Part shown: one piece after another, positions 42,813 through 51,820 of the stretch
Numbering within the stretch: position 1 is the first letter of the stretch
How the letters are laid out: each line of letters starts with the position of its first letter
Assembly (NCBI GenBank): GCA_016215025.1
Contig: JACRMI010000164.1
Coordinates: 62,001 to 126,000, forward strand
Source of the DNA: Chloroflexota bacterium
GTDB lineage: Bacteria; Chloroflexota; Anaerolineae; UBA4142
DNA: 64,000 nucleotides
Reading direction: 5' to 3'
Translations under genes and position numbers: made by a program
The notes under the pieces: model-generated
Seen by the model: the letters and a program-made list of their open reading frames with translations, nothing else
Databases searched by the model: none
Told to the model about the DNA's origin: nothing

Positions 42813-42852
42813 TTAAAAAAAACGGAGTCGATTTGGTCACCAATCGACTCCG
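42813..42852 (-). terminator. Terminator of the two-component operon
   Basis: CGGAGTCGATT / AATCGACTCCG with an eight-base loop; on the minus strand TTTTTTTTAATA follows. Confidence 0.87.
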
Positions 42853-42873
42853 GGTAATACAAATTGCGATTGC

Positions 42874-44280
42874 CTACTCGTGCATAGGCAAGGAAAAGCT
42901 GACGCGCGTTCCTTTCGGCTTGACACTATCGATTTGGATTTGTCCGCCATGCGCCATAATAATTTCGCGACAAATCGTCAACCCCAATCCCATCCCGCGC
43001 TTTTCCAGAGGACGCGACTCGTCGCCCGTGTAAAATGGCTCGAACAAATGCGAAAGTTCAGTAGGCGCAATTCCAATTCCTGTATCCTCCACTTGAACTG
43101 TGACGGAGTTGTTTTTTTGCAAAGCCCTCACGCTAATCGTACCACCGCGCGGGGTGAACTTGAACGCATTGTCGAGCAAATTCGTTAGCACTTGAATCAA
43201 GCGATCCTCATCCGCGCGAATCAGTGGCAAAGGTTTGGACATTTCGACTCGCAGCGTGATCCCGGTTTGTTCAGCCAGCGGCTCAAAGCTGGCCAGACTC
43301 GCTTCGATAATTCGATTAAGGGGAATCATTGCCAAGTCTAATTCGAGTGGACGCTCGGCGCGACGATGGATTCCGCGCAGATTTCTTAACAGGCGTTCCA
43401 TCCGTCCAAATTCCTCTTCGAGATTGGTGAGCATGGTGTCACGGATTTCGCGGTCAGTGTCGATCGTGGCTCGCAACGTTTCTACTGCTGCGCGCATGAT
43501 CGTCAGAGGTCGCGCCAATTCGTGCACGATGGATGCCAATTGGCGTTCGCGCGTTTGTTCAGCTTCCGCCAGATGCGCCGCCATTTGATTAAAGCTCTGC
43601 GCCAACGTCCCCACTTCGTCCCGAGTGTTGATCCGGACGCGACCGCGATATTCGCCCGCGGCAATTTCCCGTACGCTCTCATCCAACTGTAACAACGGAC
43701 GCGTAATCGTCGTCGCCAGCCCCAAGCCAATAAATTGCCCGATAATGATCGCGACAGCAATGCCACCCAAAATCAACAATTGCAATTTGGTGACCTGGGT
43801 CTGCAGATCGCCCACTTCATAAGAAACGCGGATGGCTCCGCTGGCAGCGGTTTGCTGCAAGAGCGGAAGAGCCACATAGGCGACGTTTGCCGTGAACCCA
43901 GTTCCAACACCTTGCGCGCGCTCACCGTTGAGCGCCTGCGTGATGGATGCATCTGTGTATCGATGTCCAATTTGCGGCGCGTCATCCGGATCGGTCGAAG
44001 CAAGCATGGTCGCATCTTTCGAAAGCAAAATCACTCGCGCATCAGTCAAGGGAGCGATGCGTCGTAGCAAGTTTTGCGCGGCTTGCGGATCGACGGTGAC
44101 CTGGGGTTCGCGTTCGCTTTGTTCGCGCAGAATTTGCGCTTGATACGTAATTTGTTGGAGCAAACTTTCGGTGAAGAAACCTTCGAGGGAATAGACCAGA
44201 TACAAACTGAGGATGGGCATGACGATCAAGATGGGTAATATATGACTGATGGACAATTTCGTGCGCAGCGTCCAGATCAT
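42874..44280 (-). CDS. Sensor histidine kinase with HAMP domain
   Basis: 468-residue class I histidine kinase. Helix 1 (about 11-34), an extracytoplasmic sensor domain of about 130 residues resembling a PAS/Cache sensor, helix 2 (about 166-187), HAMP (about 188-240), HisKA with phospho-acceptor His253 in ASIVHELARPLT, then HATPase_c with LTNLLDNAFKFTPRGG (N box), DTGIGIAP (G1) and GMGLGLTICREI (G2). Its signal is unknown. Coupled by a four-base overlap to the response regulator gene. Confidence 0.94.
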   Translation of the reverse strand: MIWTLRTKLSISHILPILIVMPILSLYLVYSLEGFFTESLLQQITYQAQILREQSEREPQVTVDPQAAQNLLRRIAPLTDARVILLSKDATMLASTDPDDAPQIGHRYTDASITQALNGERAQGVGTGFTANVAYVALPLLQQTAASGAIRVSYEVGDLQTQVTKLQLLILGGIAVAIIIGQFIGLGLATTITRPLLQLDESVREIAAGEYRGRVRINTRDEVGTLAQSFNQMAAHLAEAEQTRERQLASIVHELARPLTIMRAAVETLRATIDTDREIRDTMLTNLEEEFGRMERLLRNLRGIHRRAERPLELDLAMIPLNRIIEASLASFEPLAEQTGITLRVEMSKPLPLIRADEDRLIQVLTNLLDNAFKFTPRGGTISVRALQKNNSVTVQVEDTGIGIAPTELSHLFEPFYTGDESRPLEKRGMGLGLTICREIIMAHGGQIQIDSVKPKGTRVSFSLPMHE

Positions 44281-44978
44281 GATTCACCTTCTACACTCGC
44301 AAACTTGTAACCCACGCCGCGCACAGTCAGGATGTAACGTGGCTGGCGTGGGTCTGGCTCGATCAATTCGCGCAACCAGTTGATGCGCACGTAAAGCACT
44401 TGGACCGCTCCATCGAAACCTTCGCCCCACACAGCGTTGAGCAAATAATCGGTGGTCAGAACAGCCCCAGCATTCGTCATGAGCAAGCGCAACAATTCAA
44501 ATTCCTTCGGTGGCACGGCGACGAGTTTGCCGCCGACATGCACTTGGCGTTTTTGCGCGTCCAACTCTACCTCACCGACATGAAGCGGTTCGGCGGATGC
44601 CTCCGCGCGCGGACGTTCTTGGCGGCGCAGCACCACTCGAATGCGCGCGATCAGTTCGCGCATCCCAAACGGCTTGGTGATATAGTCCTCTGCGCCCAGT
44701 TCGAGGCCGACGACGATATCGGTCTCGTGACCACGCGCTGTGAGAAATATGATCGGCACAGACATTTCGCGCTGCAACGTTCGTGCAACATCGAGTCCAT
44801 CGCGATCGGGCAAGCCAATGTCGAGAAGGATCAAATCAGGATGGTCATGGTGCGCGGCGGTCAGCGCTTCTTCGCCGCTGCCGACGGTTACGACAGCATA
44901 GCCAGCTTGTTCGAGATGGTATTTCAGCATGGGACGCAAACGCGCGTCGTCATCCACTACGAGGATTTTGGTCGTCAT
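44277..44978 (-). CDS. OmpR-family response regulator
   Basis: 233-residue regulator: receiver domain with Asp10/Asp11 pocket, phospho-acceptor Asp53 (LILLDIGLPDRDG) and Lys of TKPFG; C-terminal winged helix (KEFELLRLLMTNAGAVLTTD, YVRINWLRELIEPDPRQPRYI, VRGVGYKF). Target genes unknown; no regulated operon can be told by sequence. Confidence 0.95.
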   Translation of the reverse strand: MTTKILVVDDDARLRPMLKYHLEQAGYAVVTVGSGEEALTAAHHDHPDLILLDIGLPDRDGLDVARTLQREMSVPIIFLTARGHETDIVVGLELGAEDYITKPFGMRELIARIRVVLRRQERPRAEASAEPLHVGEVELDAQKRQVHVGGKLVAVPPKEFELLRLLMTNAGAVLTTDYLLNAVWGEGFDGAVQVLYVRINWLRELIEPDPRQPRYILTVRGVGYKFASVEGES

Positions 44979-45043
44979 GATTTAAAACTCAGTTACGATT
45001 GAGACACAATGAAAGCAAGAGAGATCGGTGCTTGATGAGTATA

Positions 45044-47314
45044 TTATCTTAGGATGAGCGGCAAGTAAAGTTGATTTTTACTCCAGTGCGCTAAACGGTA
45101 CGATGGTTTGTTGCCTGCTACGCTAAACTGCCCTCCTACATAAACGTTCGCGCCGTTTACTGCTATGGTTCGCACCACCGGTGAAATAGTACATGGCGAA
45201 TAAGAACAACCGCCGATACCGCTTCCGAGAGGTCTCCACTTTGTGCCATCCCACATGGCGATATAGTTTGCATCTACAGTTCCAGCGAGAGTGAATGTGC
45301 CACCCACATAAACATTATTGCCACTCAATGCGATGGCGTTCACGGTTCCATCAACGCCACCACCAACCGTAGACCAACTTGTTCCATTCCACTTTGCGAT
45401 GTTGCTCGCAACCGTGCCGCGTGGCTGAGACATTCGCGCCGAAGTAAAATTTCCGCCGACATACACTTCATTCCCGGTCGCTGCAATTGTATTCACTCTA
45501 GTCAAATAGGGAACTCCGCCGCTAACGCCGCTAGTTCCAACTGCTGACCAATTGTTTCCATCCCAACGTGCGATATTCTGCGCGCTTACCCCGCCCGCCT
45601 CAAAGAACATTCCTCCAACGTATAGATCATTTCCATTCAACGCAAGCGCGTACGCTCGCCCAAAGCCAAGTCCACTGCCTAAGGGCGACCAAGTGCTACC
45701 ATTCCACTTTGCGATGCCATTTACAGTCAAAGGACCAGAAAATGTAAACGAGCCGCCTGCATATACGTCGGTTCCGTTCGTTGCGATAGCGCGCACACAA
45801 CCGCTTAATCCATTGCCAAGTGTTGACCATAAGCTACCATTCCACTTGGCAATACTGTTCATAGACCTAAAGCAGCCACCCACATAGACATCATTACCAT
45901 TTGTCGCAATAGCATGAACCGGGCCGTCCACTCCCCAACTTAACGACGACCAAGTATTTGTTTTCCTATTCCACTTGGCAATGTTGTATGTATTGATATT
46001 GCCTGCGCGCGTGAAATCGCCGCCAATATAAATCTCGTCTCCCTTTATGGCAATTGTGTAGATGTCTCCATTCACGGTGTTGGTGATGACATTACTCAAA
46101 GATGACCAACTACTGCCGTCCCACCTGGCAATATAATTTACTTCAGTCCAACTTGAATTGCCGAATGCGCCACCGGCATTAATATCGTTGCCGTTGATAG
46201 CGATGGCGTAAATCGTAACAGTTGTTCCGCTTCCCAAGTTAGACCAGGTGCTCCCATTCCATTTAGCAACGACTGGTGTGACACCTCCCACCGAGAGATA
46301 ATCTGCTCCGACGTATAAATCAATTCCGCTTACTGCCAGAGCGTAAACTCGAATGCAACTTCCACATGATGACGGTATTCCTCCGCCCAGATCTTCCCAG
46401 ATACTGCCATTCCATTTGGCAAGATTATTCACCGCCACTCCACCCGCCAAGTCGAATCGACCGCCGACGAATAAATCGTTTCCGTTTACTGCGAACGCAT
46501 TGACCCCGGAACCGAAACCCCACGAATTCCAAATACCCATACCAACACCAGACCAAGAAATGCCATTCCACTTTGCAATGTTCCTCAACTCGATTCCACC
46601 TGCTGTGTTGAAACTACCGCCTACGTAAATATCGCTGCCAATAACAGCAATTGCGTTTACATATTCACCATAGATGCCCTCGCCTAGCACCGACCAGGTG
46701 TTGGTCAGTGTATTCCACTTGGCGATGTTGTGCGCGCTGACGCCACCCGCCGTTGTAAAGAATCCGCCGACGTAAACATCATTGCCGCTAACCGCAATCG
46801 CGTTAACGATGCCATTAACACCGCTGCCTAATGCCGACCATGTACTCCCATTCCACATGGCGATGCTGCTTGCGTCCACGTTACCAGCAGCCGTAAACAT
46901 TCCACCAACGTAGACATTGCTGCCACTAACTGCAATCGCGTTGGCGTAAGGGGCGCAGTACGAAACTCCGCAGCTCAATCCTTGCCCCAACGCCGACCAA
47001 TTGTTTCCATTCCACATCGCCACCCGATTGAGCACTACGTTGTCTGCGGTCATAAAATGACCGGCGACGTACACGTTACTGCCGCTCGTCGCAATCGCCT
47101 GGACGACACCATCCAATCCGCGATTGGTAAAGCGATTGTCCCAGTACACATCATCCGGCACAGATGATCTCGGACGTTCACTTGTGATCGAGTCGAGCGG
47201 CGTATCTGTTTGAGATGACGCTGCTGTTTTCTGTGCCCCTGTAAATTGAGCACCCATGACGATCAACAGAATCGCAAACGCAAAAACCTTAAACCACATT
47301 CCTACGTTTTTCAT
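45044..47314 (-). CDS. Secreted 14-repeat beta-propeller-like surface protein ending YLPLILR
   Basis: 756-residue exported protein. Signal peptide (WFKVFAFAILLIVMGAQFTG), short Ser/Thr linker, then about 14 repeats of roughly 50 residues of the kind VNAIAVSGNDVYVGG-F-AG-IAKWNGSTWS, each ending at IAxWNG. Fourteen repeats could form two seven-bladed propellers (inference). The C-terminus SKNQLYLPLILR, an aromatic/Leu-Pro motif with a final Arg, looks like a sorting tail. ATG 47314 has AGGAGGCACT upstream; the longer frame has no ribosome site. Single gene after a possible leader peptide. Confidence 0.8.
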   Translation of the reverse strand: MKNVGMWFKVFAFAILLIVMGAQFTGAQKTAASSQTDTPLDSITSERPRSSVPDDVYWDNRFTNRGLDGVVQAIATSGSNVYVAGHFMTADNVVLNRVAMWNGNNWSALGQGLSCGVSYCAPYANAIAVSGSNVYVGGMFTAAGNVDASSIAMWNGSTWSALGSGVNGIVNAIAVSGNDVYVGGFFTTAGGVSAHNIAKWNTLTNTWSVLGEGIYGEYVNAIAVIGSDIYVGGSFNTAGGIELRNIAKWNGISWSGVGMGIWNSWGFGSGVNAFAVNGNDLFVGGRFDLAGGVAVNNLAKWNGSIWEDLGGGIPSSCGSCIRVYALAVSGIDLYVGADYLSVGGVTPVVAKWNGSTWSNLGSGTTVTIYAIAINGNDINAGGAFGNSSWTEVNYIARWDGSSWSSLSNVITNTVNGDIYTIAIKGDEIYIGGDFTRAGNINTYNIAKWNRKTNTWSSLSWGVDGPVHAIATNGNDVYVGGCFRSMNSIAKWNGSLWSTLGNGLSGCVRAIATNGTDVYAGGSFTFSGPLTVNGIAKWNGSTWSPLGSGLGFGRAYALALNGNDLYVGGMFFEAGGVSAQNIARWDGNNWSAVGTSGVSGGVPYLTRVNTIAATGNEVYVGGNFTSARMSQPRGTVASNIAKWNGTSWSTVGGGVDGTVNAIALSGNNVYVGGTFTLAGTVDANYIAMWDGTKWRPLGSGIGGCSYSPCTISPVVRTIAVNGANVYVGGQFSVAGNKPSYRLAHWSKNQLYLPLILR

Positions 47315-47379
47315 TTGAGTGCCTCCTGGAAAGTTGTTGACACGATCAGCTCTCAAACCCAACCGGCCTGAACGCAAAA

Positions 47380-47470
47380 CACCTACAGCTAACGCACAAG
47401 CACGTCAGACTGTAGGTGCTAATCTTGAAAATCTATTCGGTTCAAAATAAAGCCCCGATCTAAATCGCAT
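47380..47470 (-). promoter_or_regulatory. Possible leader peptide and attenuator before the repeat protein gene
   Basis: On the minus strand AAGGAGG lies 6 bases before ATG 47470, opening a 21-codon frame (MRFRSGLYFEPNRFSRLAPT then V and TGA at 47405). Its last codons form the left arm of CACCTACAG / CTGTAGGTG (47410-47418 with 47380-47388), followed by TTTTGCG. A ribosome on the leader could block the hairpin. The T-run is short. The rest of 47315-47633 shows a CCCTAGCA/TGCTAGGG hairpin (about 47588-47608) and no other gene. Confidence 0.4.
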
Positions 47471-47633
47471 TACCATTCCTCCTTATCGATGGAATGATTT
47501 TTAGATTGATTTGCCGGGACTAAGACTAGAAATTACAAATTCCGAATGACAAATGACAAACCGACTCACTGGTCAATTGTTCACACCTGCCCTAGCAGGG
47601 GGTGCTAGGGTTTATGCTTGGTCATTGATCGGA

Positions 47634-48194
47634 TTACACCCTCGTCACGTACGAGCCATCGCGCGTATCGACGCGGACGGTGTCACCGACATTTACAAAG
47701 AATGGCACGGTGACGACTACGCCGGTTTCGAGTGTCGCCGGTTTACCGCCGCCGCTCGCCGTATCGCCTTTGTAACCGGGCGCAGTATCGGTGACCTTGA
47801 GATCAACCGTCGTTGGCAATTGCACTTCAATCGGCTGACCTTCGTACGTCAGCAACTCGACCATGATATTTTCTTTCAAAAAGTTGACACCCTCGCCGAG
47901 CAAGTCCTTGTCCAACACCGGCTGATCGTACGTGTCGGTGTCCATGAACGTGAAATGCGTGCCATCGTTGTAAAGATATTGCACGTTGTGATGATCGAGC
48001 CGCACGTCTTGCACGCGCCCGCCCGACTGAAAGTTCTTGTCGATGGTCGAGCCGGTCTTGACGTTGCGCAGTTTCGTTTTGATCGTCGCATTGCCGCGAC
48101 CTTGTTTGACGTGCTGATATTCCAATACTTTGTAAAGATTGCCATCATCGTCGATGAAGGTAGTGCCTTTGCGTAAATCCTGAACGCCAATCAT
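47634..48194 (-). CDS. efp: Elongation factor P, Arg-tip type
   Basis: EF-P relieves ribosome stalling at polyproline. 186 residues with KOW-like domain I (KVLEYQHVKQGRGNATIKTK), OB domains II and III ending VNVGDTVRVDTRDGSYVTRV. The residue at the functional loop tip is Arg33 (KQGRGNA) where E. coli has Lys34. AAGGAG is 10 bases before the ATG, and TATAAT is at 48235-48230 on this strand. Confidence 0.96.
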   Translation of the reverse strand: MIGVQDLRKGTTFIDDDGNLYKVLEYQHVKQGRGNATIKTKLRNVKTGSTIDKNFQSGGRVQDVRLDHHNVQYLYNDGTHFTFMDTDTYDQPVLDKDLLGEGVNFLKENIMVELLTYEGQPIEVQLPTTVDLKVTDTAPGYKGDTASGGGKPATLETGVVVTVPFFVNVGDTVRVDTRDGSYVTRV

Positions 48195-48242
48195 AAAAAT
48201 TATCTCCTTGTCGATAAATCCGAGGCGGGATTATACTCTAAT

Positions 48243-48320
48243 GCGTTAAATTAGCCAAATGTGCCAAACGTGCCAAAAATAATTGGCAGATTTGGCACGT
48301 TTGGCTAATTGGGCACGTTT
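48243..48320. repeat. GGCACGTTTGGC palindromic repeat at the dinG stop
   Basis: GCCAAATGTGCCAAACGTGCC and the inverted GGCACGTTTGGCTAATTGGG surround a short AAATAATTGGC centre. It contains the dinG stop codon (TAG in CCCAATTAGCC on the minus strand) and its last codons. Confidence 0.8.
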
Positions 48321-51154
48321 GTTTTATCGATCCATTTGGTTGCAAACGCCGGCATTCCTTTCAACGTTCCCTGATATTTGGAGACCGGTGGCAGGGATTC
48401 GATAAACAAGTGTCCGTAATTTTTCGTCAGCACGCGTTTGTCCAAGATAACGAAAATACCCCGATCATTCTTGCTGCGAATCAAACGCCCAAAGCCTTGG
48501 CGGAAACGCAGCACCGCTTCCGGCACCGCGTACTGCGCGAACGAATCGTCAAACGTTTCACTGCGCGCGGCGAAGATGGGATCGCTCGGAACCGAGAACG
48601 GCAAGCGCGCGATGACCAGACACGACAACGCTTCGCCCACGACATCGACGCCTTCCCAGAACGATTTGGTTCCAAGCAACACGGTGCGTTCCTGGGTTTT
48701 GAACGTTTCCAACACTTGACGGCGCGACCCGTCGAGATTTTGCGCGATGACGATGATGCCATCCTCTTCGAGGGGGCGCGTGATGGCGCGATACGTCGCC
48801 TGCAATTGCGAATGCGACGTGAACAAAACGAGCGTGCGCCCTTGCATCGCGCGCAGCAATTCGATCAGCACCGCTTCGACCGCTTTTTGATAACCTGGCT
48901 GTCCCGGTTCGGGAATATCGGTCGGCACATACGCCATCGCCGCTTGCGCATAATCGAACGGCGAGCCAACCGCAAGTTCGTCCGCCCAATCGCCAATGCC
49001 GAGCCGCGTCTTGATATAATCGAAGCTGTTGCCGACCCGCAAGGTTGCCGAGGTCAGCACGACCGCATCCTTACCCGCAAAAAGTTGCTTTTGCAAAAGA
49101 TCGCCGACGTAAAGCGGCGCGACGTGCAGCGAAATGTTGCCGCTCTTTTTATCGATATTTGCCCAGTAAATACCGCTCGTTTCCGGTTTGGTAATTAACG
49201 CTTCGAGCTGCACGCGCGTCTCGCTCACACGATGCATGGCAAACGCAAGTTCTGTCTCGTGTTCCGGATGATTTGGCACTTCGTAGTTGTCGAGTTCGGT
49301 CCACGCGTTGTAAATTTTTTCCACGCCCTCGCGCACCTTCATCAGCGATGCGCCAAACGTCTCCCACGCAATTTCGATGCCGCTCCATTCCGGATTGGAA
49401 CGCCGCGCCGGGGTCAACCGAATTTGACGATCGTACGGACTCTCGGACTCGCCGGGCAATTGCTCTTGCGCGTTGAGAAATTTTTCGAGCGCGTTGAAGA
49501 AATCGTACACACCGCGCAACGCACGATCAATGTCTTGCGCGACATCAGAGAAAATATTTTGCACGTCGCGCCGAATGTTCGGCGGGACATCGGAATTGCG
49601 CAGCGCGCCGGCCAGATTGCCGATCAAGCCGCCGCGCTCGTGCGCGAGACCGCGCAGCATTTGCTCCATGCTCGAACTCGACGCTTCGAACGACAACGCA
49701 TCCGTCGCGCGCGCTTCGAGGTGATGCGCTTCGTCGACGATGAGATATTTAAATTCGGGGAGGACGCGGTTTTCGGTGGCGACATCGGCGAGCAAGAGCG
49801 CGTGATTGACGATGATGACGTGCGCCGATTCCGCTTTTTCGCGTGCGCGATAGAAAAAGCATTTGCCTTGCTGTTGCAACTCACAGCGTTCCGCCGAACA
49901 GTGGTCCGCGTCGCTCGAGACGCTTGACCAGACGGCATTCTCGGCAGCTCCCATCAGGATCAATTCCGCGCTGTCGCCCGTCGTCGTCGAGGGCAGCCAC
50001 GCGAGGACTTTGGCCAGCACGCGTGCCTGCTCCGGCGAAAGTTTATCGCTGCGCCGCAAGGAATCCAGGCGCGTGCGGCAAACGTAGTTGGAGCGACCTT
50101 TGAGCAACGACGCTTTAAATTCGAGCGGCAGAACGTGGCGCAGGTCGGGAATATCTTTGAGGAAAAGTTGGTCTTGGAGATTGATGGTATTCGTCGAAAT
50201 AACGACACGCTGATTATTCTGCGCCGCCCAATAAATCGCCGGGATCAAATACGCAAGTGATTTTCCTGTGCCCGTTCCCGCTTCAACCAACGTGGTCGCG
50301 TTATCGTTGAACGCTTTTGCAACGGCGCGCAACATTTCAATTTGCTGCGGGCGATTTTCGTACCCTTCAAACGTCTGCGCGAACAAACCATCGGGACCGA
50401 GCAAATGTGCGAGCGCATCCTCGTCAAGCGGATCGGAATGCGCTTTGGGTTTGAGCGGTCGTTCGTCGCGGTCGCGCGAAAAAAGTAAACCGAGCGTTTC
50501 GTCTTGCAGCGATGTTTTCGCCGCAAGCTGCGCACCAATCGAGCCAGGCGCAAAGGCATTGCGCGCGCGGTCGCGCACCAAATCTTGAAACGCATACCGC
50601 AGCGACCAGTTCGATTTGTCGCCGAGCTTGGCAATCTCTTGAATAATTTTTTGATCGAGACGCTTGGCGCGTTCGAGCAACGCATTGAACAAGGCTTGCG
50701 CGGCGCGCGCATCTTCAATCGCGCGATGGCGCGTCGGAAATTCAATGCCGAGTTCGTCCATCAATTTGCCGAGCGAATAGCGCGAGGCGTACGGCATCAA
50801 GATGCAGGCGAGTTCGAACGTATCGAGTCCGCCGCCGGAGAACGAGTAGCCCGCTTTTTGGAGGAACGCCAAATCGAATTGGATGGTGTGACCGACAATC
50901 GGATTCTCGCCGATGAAACGCGCCAAATTGGGCAGCACATTGAACAGCGACGGCGCGTGCTCGACCTCGCTTTGCGTGATACCGGTGAGCCGTTCGATTT
51001 TGTGAGGCAGCGGGCGATTGGGATTGACGAGCGACGACCACTCGTCGATTACTTCGTCGCCGCGAAACTTGACTGCGCCAATTTCGATAATCGCGTCGCG
51101 GTCGGATGAGAGTCCGGTCGTTTCGAGGTCGAGCGCAATGTAAATGCGGGGCAT
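48305..51154 (-). CDS. dinG: DinG-family helicase with N-terminal DnaQ-like exonuclease
   Basis: 949-residue fusion. N-terminal 3'-5' exonuclease with IALDLETTGLSSDRD (ExoI), GHTIQFDLAFLQ (ExoII) and RHRAIEDARAAQALF (ExoIII). Then an XPD/DinG helicase: VEAGTGTGKSLAYLIPA (Walker A), YLIVDEAHHLE (DEAH), four Cys (NYVCR, DHCSAERC, GKCF) able to hold a 4Fe-4S cluster, and C-terminal GTKSFWEGVDVVG and RFRQGFGRLIRS. Acts in repair of D-loops, R-loops or forks. Bacillus-type exonuclease forms usually lack the Fe-S cysteines, so both together are unusual. The last residues come from a repeat. Confidence 0.92.
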   Translation of the reverse strand: MPRIYIALDLETTGLSSDRDAIIEIGAVKFRGDEVIDEWSSLVNPNRPLPHKIERLTGITQSEVEHAPSLFNVLPNLARFIGENPIVGHTIQFDLAFLQKAGYSFSGGGLDTFELACILMPYASRYSLGKLMDELGIEFPTRHRAIEDARAAQALFNALLERAKRLDQKIIQEIAKLGDKSNWSLRYAFQDLVRDRARNAFAPGSIGAQLAAKTSLQDETLGLLFSRDRDERPLKPKAHSDPLDEDALAHLLGPDGLFAQTFEGYENRPQQIEMLRAVAKAFNDNATTLVEAGTGTGKSLAYLIPAIYWAAQNNQRVVISTNTINLQDQLFLKDIPDLRHVLPLEFKASLLKGRSNYVCRTRLDSLRRSDKLSPEQARVLAKVLAWLPSTTTGDSAELILMGAAENAVWSSVSSDADHCSAERCELQQQGKCFFYRAREKAESAHVIIVNHALLLADVATENRVLPEFKYLIVDEAHHLEARATDALSFEASSSSMEQMLRGLAHERGGLIGNLAGALRNSDVPPNIRRDVQNIFSDVAQDIDRALRGVYDFFNALEKFLNAQEQLPGESESPYDRQIRLTPARRSNPEWSGIEIAWETFGASLMKVREGVEKIYNAWTELDNYEVPNHPEHETELAFAMHRVSETRVQLEALITKPETSGIYWANIDKKSGNISLHVAPLYVGDLLQKQLFAGKDAVVLTSATLRVGNSFDYIKTRLGIGDWADELAVGSPFDYAQAAMAYVPTDIPEPGQPGYQKAVEAVLIELLRAMQGRTLVLFTSHSQLQATYRAITRPLEEDGIIVIAQNLDGSRRQVLETFKTQERTVLLGTKSFWEGVDVVGEALSCLVIARLPFSVPSDPIFAARSETFDDSFAQYAVPEAVLRFRQGFGRLIRSKNDRGIFVILDKRVLTKNYGHLFIESLPPVSKYQGTLKGMPAFATKWIDKTNVPN

Positions 51155-51165
51155 TCGGGAGCTTT

Positions 51166-51236
51166 CTAGTTGCAGGGTTCAGGTTGCAGGTTACAAGTTG
51201 CAGCTTCTGCTTGTGATCTGTAACGTGTGACTTGCT
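51166..51236. repeat. Family D repeat (AGGTTGCAGGTTACAAGTTG type)
   Basis: TTGCAGGGTTCAGGTTGCAG, GTTACAAGTTGCAG, then CTGTAACGTGTGACTTGC; a self-complementary stretch in the 5' region of dinG. Related to 59195 and 60044. Confidence 0.65.
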
Positions 51237-51272
51237 GATTCTACCACGATTCAATTCAAATGCAAAAGAAAA

Positions 51273-51300
51273 GACCGCGAGAGACAAATCTCTCGCGGTC
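51273..51300 (-). terminator. Terminator after the membrane protein gene
   Basis: GACCGCGAGAGA / TCTCTCGCGGTC with loop CAAA; minus-strand TTTTCTTTTG follows. Confidence 0.85.
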
Positions 51301-51314
51301 GAGATTCTATTCGA

Positions 51315-51782
51315 TTACGCCGGTTTCATTGCCGACTTGTTGCCTTGAATCGCAACGTAGAGCAAGCCGCCAACCGCGCCAAAGATCGCCGCAAAGATCG
51401 CGCCGAAAATCCAACTACTCAATCCGCCGATAATTCCAGCGACGATTGCGCCAACCATATCGCTTGCATTACTCGACATACCGATGGCGAAGAAGACAGC
51501 GTTGAAGCAGAGGCTCGCCAGAAAGCTAACCACGCCGCCGACGAGACCACCGAGACCGCACGCAATTGCACCATCGATCGCACCTTTTGCCATATCGGTT
51601 GCCCCGCCCCATTGCGCCACCAGCCAGCCGATGCCAATGGGAACTGCAAAGCCAGCGACGCACAACAATGGAAGCGCAAGGCAATTGAGCAACGGAATCG
51701 CTCCGATAACTCCGAGCACGGCGACGATGATGCCGAAATAAATTGCGCCACGTTTGACGTGAGGGGTAAAGTATTGATCCAT
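51315..51782 (-). CDS. Gly/Ala-rich membrane protein, unknown
   Basis: 155-residue protein with about four helices (15-50, 65-90 and 105-148) rich in Gly and Ala small-residue motifs (AIACGLGGLVGGVVSFLAS; GAIVAGIIGGLSSWIFGAI). Resembles small bacterial membrane proteins of the YIP/DUF type; the ATG has AAGGAGTCT upstream. It lies 38 bases after the Yip1-like gene on the same strand, so same operon. Confidence 0.72.
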   Translation of the reverse strand: MDQYFTPHVKRGAIYFGIIVAVLGVIGAIPLLNCLALPLLCVAGFAVPIGIGWLVAQWGGATDMAKGAIDGAIACGLGGLVGGVVSFLASLCFNAVFFAIGMSSNASDMVGAIVAGIIGGLSSWIFGAIFAAIFGAVGGLLYVAIQGNKSAMKPA

Positions 51783-51820
51783 TAGACTCCTTGTTTATAA
51801 ATTACAAGGTGCAAACAAAA

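Noticed and set aside
48410-49198. Long plus-strand frame within dinG
   Set aside because: Arg-rich low-complexity translation opposite conserved helicase motifs; no independent support.
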